A stretch of 8,071 bases of DNA, from NCBI GenBank assembly GCA_910587495.1, contig CAJUMT010000159.1:1-8071 (forward strand). Reading direction: 5' to 3'. The DNA comes from an uncultured Lachnospiraceae bacterium. Lineage in GTDB: Bacteria; Bacillota_A; Clostridia; Lachnospirales; Lachnospiraceae. The notes under the pieces are model-generated. The model worked only from the letters and a program-made list of their open reading frames with translations. It was not told where the DNA came from and did no database searches. This document shows positions 1 to 6,009 of the stretch, piece after piece. The position numbers and the translations under genes are program-made. Numbering within the stretch: position 1 is the first letter of the stretch; each line of letters opens with the position of its first letter.

Positions 1-1280
1 ATCGCGTTGGGATAGATCCGCTCCACCCTTGCGTCCTCAAAATGCGCATCCGTCCATACCTGCCAGCTCTCTTTTGCCGGCATGCCTTCCTGCCGCTCTC
101 CATAGCGCGCCAGCGCCATACAGGATACGGTGATATTGCAGCACATAAACAGGATCAGCGCCCACGTCGCGACCTTCCCGAAGATCACCGGCAGCCTTTC
201 GATCATCCGGGAAATGAATGGGTAGCAGCATTTGAACCAGACCACCGCCGCGATCCCCCAGAAAAAGCAGTACAGCAGATTGATCCTCCCGCCCAGATTG
301 AAGGGGATCTCGCTGTAATCCCAGAACACCGTGCCGAATACCATTTCCGTAAAGACACTGCAGAAATATTCATAAGCGCCGCCCAGGAAGGTGCCTGCAA
401 GAAACAAAAAACCGTCGGACCGGTTCCGGTACTTATAGAGCATGGCCGTTACCAGCGCGATGGCAAGCCCCCAGACGATGCTGAACGGCCCCCAGACCAC
501 GCTGCTGCGGCTCATCCAGACTCCCGCCGTGATCCGGCAGAAGATGGTTTCCGTGATATCCCCGAGAAATGCGCCCGCAAAGAAGAGCCACACTACCTTA
601 TAAAAGCCGCACCCTTCCGCAAAGGTCCCGAATACCTCCTCCAGCTCCATCTGCTCCACAACATGATACGCGTTGTGGATTCGTTTTTCTACCTGTACGG
701 AGATCCATTTTCCCAGCCGCGCGGACACCTGCTCGAACCGGTTGTCCGCCGCCTCCCACCGGTCCAGGCGGCCGCTTTTTCCTGTCAGCAGGATGTACGT
801 TGCCAGAACATCCACGGCCAGCGCGATCACCAAAGCCCAGATCAGGATATTCCGGAGCAGCACCGGCAGCATGTCAAAAAGCCGGATCAGGATCCGGTTT
901 CCCCATCTGACACAGAAAAATCCAAGCGCTCCCCAGAGCAGGGACATGGGAAGGCAGATATAGCCGTCCAGATTCCAGCGGATCCCGGAATAGTCCCACC
1001 ATCTCTCGTGATAATACTTTTCGATCCAATGCCCTGCGATCCATTCCAGCGATACCGCATAGATGATGCTTCCGAAAAACAGCCAGATCCCGGTCACTTC
1101 ATGGAGGCCGATGCTCATCAGGACTGCCGCTGTACCGTAAATGATACAGAACGGTCCGTTGATCATCCCCCTGTTGACAAATTTTTTCTGCTTCACTGCC
1201 GCAGCAGCCGTTTCCAGAACCCATCCCAAAAATGAGTATGCCAGAAAGAGCCAGAGCAGCCCATATCCTATGTATTGCAT
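1..1280 (-). CDS. Putative ABC-transporter-type integral membrane protein, CmpB family (PF06541-like), C-terminus cut by window edge
   Basis: Only the first 426 codons are visible; the frame is still open at base 1. The ATG at 1278-1280 has a good ribosome site (AAGGAG, about 7 bases upstream). The protein is strongly hydrophobic with many membrane segments. It has two related halves. Near residues 15-50 it reads YSFLGWVLETAAAAV, followed by NRGMINGPFCIIYG. In the second half it reads AGAFLGDITETIF and later WGPFSIVWG, then GTFLGGAYEYF. The S/A-FLGW..E plus N/WGPF.I.YG pattern is what I associate with the CmpB-type 'putative ABC transporter permease' family of Firmicutes. No ATP-binding protein is visible beside it, so a transport role is unproven. 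It starts 49 bases after the HAD gene stop and could be co-transcribed. A long plus-strand open frame over the same DNA is a compositional shadow. Confidence 0.85.
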   Translation of the reverse strand, partial: MQYIGYGLLWLFLAYSFLGWVLETAAAAVKQKKFVNRGMINGPFCIIYGTAAVLMSIGLHEVTGIWLFFGSIIYAVSLEWIAGHWIEKYYHERWWDYSGIRWNLDGYICLPMSLLWGALGFFCVRWGNRILIRLFDMLPVLLRNILIWALVIALAVDVLATYILLTGKSGRLDRWEAADNRFEQVSARLGKWISVQVEKRIHNAYHVVEQMELEEVFGTFAEGCGFYKVVWLFFAGAFLGDITETIFCRITAGVWMSRSSVVWGPFSIVWGLAIALVTAMLYKYRNRSDGFLFLAGTFLGGAYEYFCSVFTEMVFGTVFWDYSEIPFNLGGRINLLYCFFWGIAAVVWFKCCYPFISRMIERLPVIFGKVATWALILFMCCNITVSCMALARYGERQEGMPAKESWQVWTDAHFEDARVERIYPNA

Positions 1281-1329
1281 GATGCTTCTCCTTCTTTGTT
1301 CAGATCACGTTTTCCGTTTATTCAGCTGC

Positions 1330-2037
1330 TTACCTATCCAGATCGGTGATGAACTTTTTCACTTCATCCGCTGCTTCAAAAGAACGGATCACCGGGTACG
1401 GCAGTTCCGCTTCCGGTTCTTTTCCCTGGCTGTACCAGATCCCGCACATCCCGGCAGCGATCGATCCCTGCACATCCTTTTTCACATGATCTCCGATAAA
1501 TGCGCATTCCTCCGCCGCGCATCCGGCCTTTTCCGCGCACAGCCCGAAAAACTTCGGATCCGGCTTCTCCACTCCTGCTTCCTCGCTGGTCACCACAAAA
1601 TCCACATAAGGGGCGACTCCCAGCTCCTCCAGCTTCCGATACTGGATATAAGCCGTCATATCTGTGCCGATCCCGATCCGGATCTGATCCTCGTGCAGAG
1701 TCCGGAACAGCTCTGCAATGCCGGGATAGGGCTTCATCTGCTCCAGCACCGTATCCCAGTATGTGCAGGCCAGTGTTTTCACATGGGGAAACATGGGCTC
1801 ACCCAGCAGCTCCATCATGCACTGAAAACGGAGCATCCGGTTGTGGATCGCGGCCGTATCCGACCCCACCCGCTCCTCAGCCATCCGCCACGCCTTCCGG
1901 TAATATTCCCGAAAATGCGGTTCCTCCAGTCCAAAGGAACGCCGGCAGTAATCCCGCACCGCCTCCATCCCGAACCGGTTGGCCCTGACAAAATCATAGA
2001 GCGTGTTGTCAATATCAAATATCACTGTTTTTATCAT
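1330..2037 (-). CDS. HAD-superfamily hydrolase, subfamily IA (YjjG-like phosphatase)
   Basis: The 235-residue protein has all four HAD motifs. Motif I is FDIDNT, with nucleophile D8 and general acid/base D10. Motif II is T125 in IGIGTD. Motif III is K158 in VEKPDP. Motif IV is IGDHVKKD, with D183 and D188. Residues 15-95 form the helical C1 cap typical of subfamily I. The expected reaction is hydrolysis of a small phosphomonoester in the cytoplasm. The cap and the EKPDPKFF context resemble nucleotidase/phosphoglycolate-type members, but the substrate cannot be named. The ATG at 2035-2037 is preceded by AAAGGA. The gene follows a 95-base gap containing two hairpins, so it may be expressed separately from the upstream genes. 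It lies 49 bases before the membrane protein gene. Confidence 0.92.
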   Translation of the reverse strand: MIKTVIFDIDNTLYDFVRANRFGMEAVRDYCRRSFGLEEPHFREYYRKAWRMAEERVGSDTAAIHNRMLRFQCMMELLGEPMFPHVKTLACTYWDTVLEQMKPYPGIAELFRTLHEDQIRIGIGTDMTAYIQYRKLEELGVAPYVDFVVTSEEAGVEKPDPKFFGLCAEKAGCAAEECAFIGDHVKKDVQGSIAAGMCGIWYSQGKEPEAELPYPVIRSFEAADEVKKFITDLDR

Positions 2038-2060
2038 TTGTCCGTCCTTTCGTTACGATA

Positions 2061-2089
2061 CAGAAAGCCTGCCACTGGCAGCCTTTCTG
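2061..2089. repeat. Hairpin-forming inverted repeat upstream of the HAD gene
   Basis: The arms are CAGAAAG-C-CTGCC and GGCAG-C-CTTTCTG around an ACT loop: 7 bp, one C/C mismatch, then 5 bp. On the transcribed minus strand it lies about 24 bases upstream of the HAD start codon and is not followed by a T-run, so it is not a classic intrinsic terminator. It could be a processing site, an mRNA-stabilising stem or a decayed terminator. Confidence 0.6.
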
Positions 2090-2108
2090 CATACGATGGT
2101 ATTCACGG

Positions 2109-2132
2109 TGCCTTGCATCTTACTGCAAGGCA
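2109..2132. repeat. Perfect 9-bp stem-loop directly after the small-protein stop codon
   Basis: TGCCTTGCA at 2109-2117 and TGCAAGGCA at 2124-2132 are perfect inverted arms with a 6-base loop. On the minus strand the stem begins immediately after the TGA at 2133-2135. The position suggests an mRNA 3'-end or stabilising structure, but no T-tract follows, so a strong Rho-independent terminator is unlikely. A second stem lies 19 bases further on. Confidence 0.6.
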
Positions 2133-2558
2133 TCATATACTTCCGCCGATCTGATAAATCTTCCGCAATTTATCCACTCCATTTTCCACCGATGCCTCAT
2201 GGAGCGGGTAATACTTTGCATACAGCTCTTCCTGCCCTATTTTTTCTGCAATCTCCCTGGAACTCAGGTTATATTTCCACTGCATGTAAGTATAGATATC
2301 CGCCATCCATTCAAAAATAAATTCATCATATTGTTCACTGATGTCTTTTTTGGTATCTGCCCGAACCCTCAGCTCACTCAGGATCTGTTTCGGCGTTTTG
2401 TTCAGGTATAATGGATTTCCCGTATCCATATATTTCCGATACGCACAGTTCATATAAGCAGTGATTCTGCAATGACACAATTCATTGTAATTTGTCACCA
2501 ATTTCCGCTGAAAAATGATGACCTGCTTGCGCAATTCATTATAACACATGTCACCCAT
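2133..2558 (-). CDS. Unrecognised small cytoplasmic protein, possibly DUF3791-like
   Basis: The 141-residue product is hydrophilic with no membrane segment or signal peptide. The start at 2556-2558 is chosen because GGGGGA lies 5 bases upstream and the translation changes character there: the frame further upstream only mirrors the flippase gene. A second ATG at 2547-2549 is possible but lacks a ribosome site. The C-terminal half (helical YDEFIFEWMADIYTYMQ, then LSSREIAEKI, YYPLHEASVENGVDKL) vaguely resembles the short DUF3791 proteins found in toxin-antitoxin-like gene pairs (helix, Ls..E, Y..LH pattern). That likeness is weak and is my inference. The start overlaps the flippase end by 64 bases, an unusually long overlap. 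An imperfect duplication near the start gives CYNEL and NYNEL 17-18 residues apart. Confidence 0.7.
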   Translation of the reverse strand: MGDMCYNELRKQVIIFQRKLVTNYNELCHCRITAYMNCAYRKYMDTGNPLYLNKTPKQILSELRVRADTKKDISEQYDEFIFEWMADIYTYMQWKYNLSSREIAEKIGQEELYAKYYPLHEASVENGVDKLRKIYQIGGSI

Positions 2559-2561
2559 TTC
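2475..2561. repeat. Imperfect direct repeat, copies 54-56 bp apart, at the flippase/small-protein overlap
   Basis: On the plus strand, CAATTCATT followed by a TAA and then TGTCACC..ATTT occurs at about 2478-2504 and again at about 2532-2560. The second copy has two extra bases. On the minus strand both copies read roughly AAAT-GGTGACA-TTA-AATGAATTG. In protein terms this gives the repeated YNEL in the small protein. It looks like a local duplication that spans the flippase stop codon and the start of the next gene. Confidence 0.55.
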
Positions 2562-3661
2562 AGTCCCCCGCCGATCCCAAAGGGCAGCACCCAGGTTGCG
2601 AACCGGAAGAGCAGGATCACGGACAAGGCCCTCCCGGAATCCGTAAAATGTGAAAAAAACAGCAGAAAGACAAACTCCAGCGCCCCTGCCCCGGAGGGTG
2701 CCGGGATGATCCCGGAAAGCATATATGCGACTGCCATGAGCAGGATCGACTCTGCAAATGAAATCCCGGTCGTTCCAAAAAGAAGGCTTGCAGGAATGGA
2801 ATAAAAGAGCAGCATTTTCACGATCTGCAGCGCCAGGGCGCAAAGGCTCCGCCGCTTCTGTTTCAAAAAATCCTTCCCGGACCGGTTCAGCAGCCGGATC
2901 TGTTCCTTCCATTTTGAGAAACGTTTTTCCCAGGACGTCAGCTTCCGCGTCAGCATTTCCAAAAGCCGCTCCGCCCAGGAAGCGATCCTGTCAGAAAGCG
3001 CCAGTGCCGTAAATACAAGGATCACCCCGGCTGTCACCCCGCAGCCTGCCGCCATAAACAGCGCATATTCCCGGCAGACCGCCCTGGTATCTCCTTCTCT
3101 CCACAGCACCGCAAATCCAAACGTCCCGAGCAGCATGACGGCGGTCCTTTTCAGCATATACTGGATCATGGTCAGCACTGCGGCGCTTCCGGCCCCCATC
3201 CCGTTTTTATGGAGGTAGTGGATCTCCGCAAATCCCGAACCGTTTCCCAACGTGATCATACGGTAAAATTCACATAAAAATGTGATCCTGATCCCTTGTC
3301 TGATCGAGAGCGGACCCGCCTGCCTTTCCTTTTGCCCGGCATTCTCATGCAGCGCCTCTGCCCGGACCGGATCCTGTACAGCGCATGCCTGAGGCCGCGG
3401 GCGCAATGGCAAATCCCGCTCATAAAAACCGGAGGGGATGACCGCCCCCGCCATACAGGCTATGGTCATCCCCTCCACAAAATACGCTGCCATGGACAGC
3501 ATGGCGCTCATCAGGACCGCGGCCGGTTCGGCCTGCCGGATCCCCTGGAAGATCTCGGCCAGGGAATCCCGGTAGAAAAACGCTGCCGTCAGAAGCAGAC
3601 AAAATATCAATATTTTACTGACCTGCTGCCATTTGACAGGTTTCATATTTTTCCTTCTCAT
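2495..3661 (-). CDS. Flippase-like integral membrane protein, lysylphosphatidylglycerol synthase TM-region family (PF03706-like)
   Basis: The 388-residue polytopic membrane protein has hydrophobic segments near residues 15-30, 47-76, 158-188, 200-221, 272-294, 304-322 and 344-364. The segment GIIPAPSGAGALE (about 318-329) fits the P.P.G.G..E signature of the MprF N-terminal flippase family. The stretch EIHYLHKNGM (about 146-155) matches the usual loop after the third helix. There is no C-terminal lysyl-transferase domain, so the protein should move or bind a lipid or lipid-linked substrate rather than aminoacylate phosphatidylglycerol. Two starts have near-identical ribosome sites, at 3661 and 3646; I give the longer one. 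The frame is open further upstream, but that part only mirrors the radical SAM gene. A polar stretch around 81-122 looks like an insertion relative to relatives. It overlaps the radical SAM gene by 47 bases, implying co-translation. Confidence 0.87.
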   Translation of the reverse strand: MRRKNMKPVKWQQVSKILIFCLLLTAAFFYRDSLAEIFQGIRQAEPAAVLMSAMLSMAAYFVEGMTIACMAGAVIPSGFYERDLPLRPRPQACAVQDPVRAEALHENAGQKERQAGPLSIRQGIRITFLCEFYRMITLGNGSGFAEIHYLHKNGMGAGSAAVLTMIQYMLKRTAVMLLGTFGFAVLWREGDTRAVCREYALFMAAGCGVTAGVILVFTALALSDRIASWAERLLEMLTRKLTSWEKRFSKWKEQIRLLNRSGKDFLKQKRRSLCALALQIVKMLLFYSIPASLLFGTTGISFAESILLMAVAYMLSGIIPAPSGAGALEFVFLLFFSHFTDSGRALSVILLFRFATWVLPFGIGGGLKWVTCVIMNCASRSSFFSGNW

Positions 3662-5165
3662 GGTTTTCCTTCTTTCCCCTGCGGCTCTTTCCTGCCCCTG
3701 CCTTTCCGGCGCAGCCGATCTGCGATACGGTTTTCGAGGACCGGCAATTTTCATGCTGCTGATCCGTTTGTGATCCGCCCTCTTTCCACAGCTGATCCGT
3801 ACATGATCCACCCTCTTTCCACAGCTGATCCGCGGCCGACGCCCACCCTGCCGCATATTCGTGGCATTTTGCACAGAGATGCTCCGCGCTCTCCGGGGAC
3901 TGCAGATCCGTAGAGCGTGCCCCGGTCTCCTTCACGATCCGTTCCAGGATCTCCGGATTTTCCAGCATCGGACAGGGACGCAGAGGATTGTCGTTGAAGG
4001 GCTGGTTTTCTCTGTAAGCCATGAACAACGGCTGCTTTAAGATCTCCAGCAGCGTATGGGTCCGGATATTCGCGTCCGAATAGTGGATGAATACGCATGG
4101 CTCCGCGTCCCCATTTGCATTGATATGAAAATAATTCCGTCCCCCCGCGATGCAGCCGCCTACAAATTCCCCGTCGTTCTGGAAATCCATGGTAAACAGG
4201 CCTTTTCCGGTTGTCATGTTCCGGATCTCCCTGACCCGCGCCATCATCCGCACCCGCTGCTCCACAGTGGGAAGCAGCTCCACGGCGGCCTCATTTCCCA
4301 CCGGCATATAATGGAAATACAGCGCATAGCGGCAGCCCTTTTCTACAAGCAGGTCCACAAATTCATTACTGGTCACAGCCTCTATGTTCCTGGAGGTATA
4401 GCAGATGGAGGTTCCGAAGATCAGGCCGTTCTCCCTGAGCAGTTCCATGGCATGCATGACCTTTCCGTAGACGCCGTTCCCCCTGCGCAGGTCATTGACC
4501 GCTTCAAAGCCCTCCAGGCTGATGGCCAGATACAGATTTCCGGCACGTTTCATTTCCTGGCAGAACGCCGCATCCACCAACGTTCCGTTTGTATAGGCCA
4601 GAAACGCGCAGTCATTGTGCTTTTCGCAGAGCCGGATCAGATCCGCCTTCCGTACCAGAGGCTCTCCTCCAGTAAACATGTAGAAATAGATCCCCAGCTC
4701 CTTGCCCTGTCTGATCACGTCGTCCATTTCCTCGAAGGAAAGGTTCAGCCGGTTCCCGTATTCCGCAGCCCAGCATCCGGTACAGTGCAGGTTGCAGGCA
4801 CTGGTCGGATCCATCAGGATCAGCCAGGGGATATTGCATTGATGGATTCCCCGCATCTTTCGGATCGTCCTTGTCCCGTGAAAAAATGCTTCAAAGCCCA
4901 GGTTGAGCGCCGTCGTCCTGAGCACATGGGGATCTGTTTCCGCAAGGATCCGCCGGACGTACCGGTTCAGTGTCCCTTCCCTGTCACAGATCCTCTCCTT
5001 TGCACGGTCATAGTCAAACTCCAGCTTCGCGCCGCTCATATATTTCTGCATCAGATCCAGAAGCCGCTCGGCATCCTGCTCCCAGTCCTTGTCCCTGTGC
5101 TGAAGCGCAATGTCGATCGCTTTACCAAATGCAGCCCTTCCTGCTTTGTGTGTCATCTCACTCAT
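3615..5165 (-). CDS. Radical SAM enzyme with SPASM-like C-terminal cysteine domain
   Basis: The product has 516 residues from the ATG at 5163-5165, which has a strong ribosome site (GGAGGG, about 8 bases away). The frame is open to 5282, but that earlier ATG lacks a ribosome site and lies inside a terminator-like dyad. The 4Fe-4S site is CNLHCTGCW (C124, C128, C131), and GGEP follows at 166-169, so SAM cleavage is expected. Cysteines at about 338, 357 (NGDAEPC), 398 (RPC), 431 and 434 (CAKC) form a SPASM-type auxiliary cluster region. The PMLENPE ... TGARSTDLQSPE stretch resembles a clostridial radical SAM family of unknown substrate. Family members, as I recall them, end near the W...AD.LW motif seen at about 441-449. 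Here a repeat-bearing tail of some 65 residues follows and runs into the flippase gene. The gene sits between tetR and a lipid-flippase-like gene. Confidence 0.9.
   Translation of the reverse strand: MSEMTHKAGRAAFGKAIDIALQHRDKDWEQDAERLLDLMQKYMSGAKLEFDYDRAKERICDREGTLNRYVRRILAETDPHVLRTTALNLGFEAFFHGTRTIRKMRGIHQCNIPWLILMDPTSACNLHCTGCWAAEYGNRLNLSFEEMDDVIRQGKELGIYFYMFTGGEPLVRKADLIRLCEKHNDCAFLAYTNGTLVDAAFCQEMKRAGNLYLAISLEGFEAVNDLRRGNGVYGKVMHAMELLRENGLIFGTSICYTSRNIEAVTSNEFVDLLVEKGCRYALYFHYMPVGNEAAVELLPTVEQRVRMMARVREIRNMTTGKGLFTMDFQNDGEFVGGCIAGGRNYFHINANGDAEPCVFIHYSDANIRTHTLLEILKQPLFMAYRENQPFNDNPLRPCPMLENPEILERIVKETGARSTDLQSPESAEHLCAKCHEYAAGWASAADQLWKEGGSCTDQLWKEGGSQTDQQHENCRSSKTVSQIGCAGKAGAGKSRRGKKENHEKEKYETCQMAAGQ
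3644..3673 (-). promoter_or_regulatory. Tandemly duplicated ribosome-site/start-codon module of the flippase gene
   Basis: On the minus strand, AGAAGGAAAACCATG (3673-3659) is followed directly by AGAAGGAAAAATATG (3658-3644). They match at 13 of 15 bases, and both ATGs are in the flippase frame. Either could start translation; the duplication adds only MRRKN to the protein. Confidence 0.7.
3758..3837. repeat. 33-bp tandem repeat, about 2.4 copies, in the tail of the radical SAM gene
   Basis: Two near-identical 33-bp units (3772-3804 and 3805-3837) share GATCC.CCCTCTTTCCACAG followed by CTGATCCG. A partial copy of about 14 bases sits at 3758-3771. The period is exactly 11 codons, and the units encode DQLWKEGGSCT and DQLWKEGGSQT, then a degenerate DQQ. 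Keeping the frame through the repeat means copy number can change without breaking the gene. Confidence 0.9.
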
Positions 5166-5257
5166 TAGTATATCCCTCCCGTAGAATAAATTCCCGCCTG
5201 ATTCATTAAATTTTTGTACCTGTTCATTCCATCCACTATAATCAATTTTTGCCCAAT

Positions 5258-5316
5258 AAAAAATAGACACTTTCCCTTTCATGTCTGAAAATCAGACAAT
5301 CCTGTGAAAATGTCTA
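5258..5316 (-). terminator. Nested dyad with T6 tract between tetR and the radical SAM gene: likely intrinsic terminator, possible operator
   Basis: The inner palindrome TGTCTGA-AAA-TCAGACA (5282-5298) and the outer arms (5264-5276 and 5304-5316, 11 of 13 matching, one mismatch becoming a G-U pair in RNA) share one centre at 5290. On the minus strand the structure begins 12 bases after the tetR stop codon and is followed directly by TTTTTT (5263-5258). This fits a Rho-independent terminator or attenuator. The same DNA holds AGACA-N12-TGTCT twice (5265-5286 and 5294-5315), so TetR binding here is also possible. Confidence 0.65.
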
Positions 5317-5328
5317 TCTAAAGCTTTT

Positions 5329-5889
5329 TTAATCCTGCTCTCCGGCGCTTCTGCGGATCACTTCCTCCAGCATTCCCTTTTTTAATTCGCACAGCCTGTA
5401 AAAATCCGCCTGGATGTCCTCCTTCATTCCTCCGTTCAGCCAGTCCAGCACCGCCCCGAAGCATTCCCATTTGTAATTGCGGACCAGCACCCGCTTATCC
5501 GCTTCTTTCAGCGGATATTCCGCGAATGCGGTGCTGATATAGGTGTCCACCACATGTTCGCACACCCTCCACAGATACCGTTCAAACAGATCCCGGTTCG
5601 CCGAGTAAAGGTGTATGGCAGCGCGCCGGTTTTCCAGCGCAAAGGACACCGCAAGATCGATGCATTCTTCGATGGAGTCCACCGAAGGATGCTGCCGTAC
5701 CATGGCCTCCGCTTCCTCCAGGATGATCTCCTCCGCCATGGAAGGCAGATCCTGGTAATGATAGTAAAAGGAATTCCGGTTGATCCCGCAGTCCTCCACG
5801 ATATCCTTGACCGTGATCTGGCTCACGGGCCTCTCATTCAGAAGCCTGATAAAAGAATTTCTTATGGCCTGTTTTGTAAAACCTGGCAA
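5329..5889 (-). CDS. TetR/AcrR-family transcriptional regulator, DhaS-like
   Basis: The product is about 186 residues. The start chosen is TTG at 5887-5889, because a perfect AGGAGG lies 8 bases upstream; a GTG at 5896-5898 overlaps that ribosome site and cannot use it. The N-terminal domain is TKQAIRNSFIRLLNERPVSQITVKDIVEDCGINRNSFYYHY, cut here in reading order: first helix TKQAIRNSFIRLL, then the helix-turn-helix ITVKDIVEDCGINRNSFYY. The remaining ~140 residues are all-helical and should bind a ligand and dimerise. The HTH closely resembles clostridial DhaS-type TetR proteins, but no dihydroxyacetone kinase genes are near, so the ligand is unknown. It is the first full-size gene of the set leading into the radical SAM and flippase genes, and probably controls them and itself. 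Confidence 0.9.
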   Translation of the reverse strand: MPGFTKQAIRNSFIRLLNERPVSQITVKDIVEDCGINRNSFYYHYQDLPSMAEEIILEEAEAMVRQHPSVDSIEECIDLAVSFALENRRAAIHLYSANRDLFERYLWRVCEHVVDTYISTAFAEYPLKEADKRVLVRNYKWECFGAVLDWLNGGMKEDIQADFYRLCELKKGMLEEVIRRSAGEQD

Positions 5890-5901
5890 GCGAAACACCT
5901 C

Positions 5902-6009
5902 CTACTCCATTTCAAACACAGAATCCTTTGCTTCTATATGATATCTTTTCTTCTTTCTCAGAAGCGGGAAGTTTTCCTCTCCTACAGGAATCCTGATCTT
6001 TGCCGGCAT
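5902..6009 (-). CDS. 35-residue ORF translationally coupled to tetR; looks like a fragment of an AAA-ATPase-like protein N-terminus
   Basis: The ATG at 6007-6009 has GAGG about 8 bases upstream, and the TAG stop at 5902-5904 directly abuts and shares bases with the tetR ribosome site (TAGGAGG). The peptide begins MPAKIRIPVGEENFPLLRKK and continues with R-Y-H-I-E-A-K-D. The pattern IPVG..F..LR....Y.....D resembles the first ~25 residues of the clostridial AAA-ATPase-like/DUF1703 proteins (IPIG..DF..LR....YYVDKT), as I remember them, but the rest is absent. It may be a decayed remnant, a coupled leader peptide, or a genuine small basic protein. The good ribosome site and the coupling favour translation. 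Confidence 0.5.
   Translation of the reverse strand: MPAKIRIPVGEENFPLLRKKKRYHIEAKDSVFEME

Noticed and set aside
42..1235. Long plus-strand open frame (397 codons) opposite the CmpB-type gene, with a second at 1141-2154
   Set aside because: The translations are low-complexity, rich in H, P, R, D and Q, with no domain. The minus strand here encodes clear family proteins, so these are antisense shadows.
2559..2912. Upstream extension of the small-protein frame to 2912
   Set aside because: It lies entirely opposite or over the flippase coding region in another frame, and its residues look random. The ribosome site and change of character place the start at 2558.
3758..3837. Tandem repeat as a CRISPR array
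   Set aside because: The units are contiguous with no unique spacers, the period equals 11 codons, and the repeat lies within a coding frame.
3662..3874. N-terminal extension of the flippase frame to 3874
   Set aside because: It overlaps the radical SAM repeat region and simply translates the 33-bp repeat in another frame (basic, repetitive). Starts with ribosome sites exist at 3661 and 3646.
4056..5168. Plus-strand 370-codon frame opposite the radical SAM gene
   Set aside because: Antisense shadow; the minus strand carries the CxxxCxxC, GGEP and auxiliary cysteine motifs.
5166..5282. Earlier ATG at 5282 for the radical SAM gene
   Set aside because: It has no ribosome site, lies inside the dyad/terminator, and the 39 extra residues do not look like part of the family; the ATG at 5165 has a strong ribosome site.
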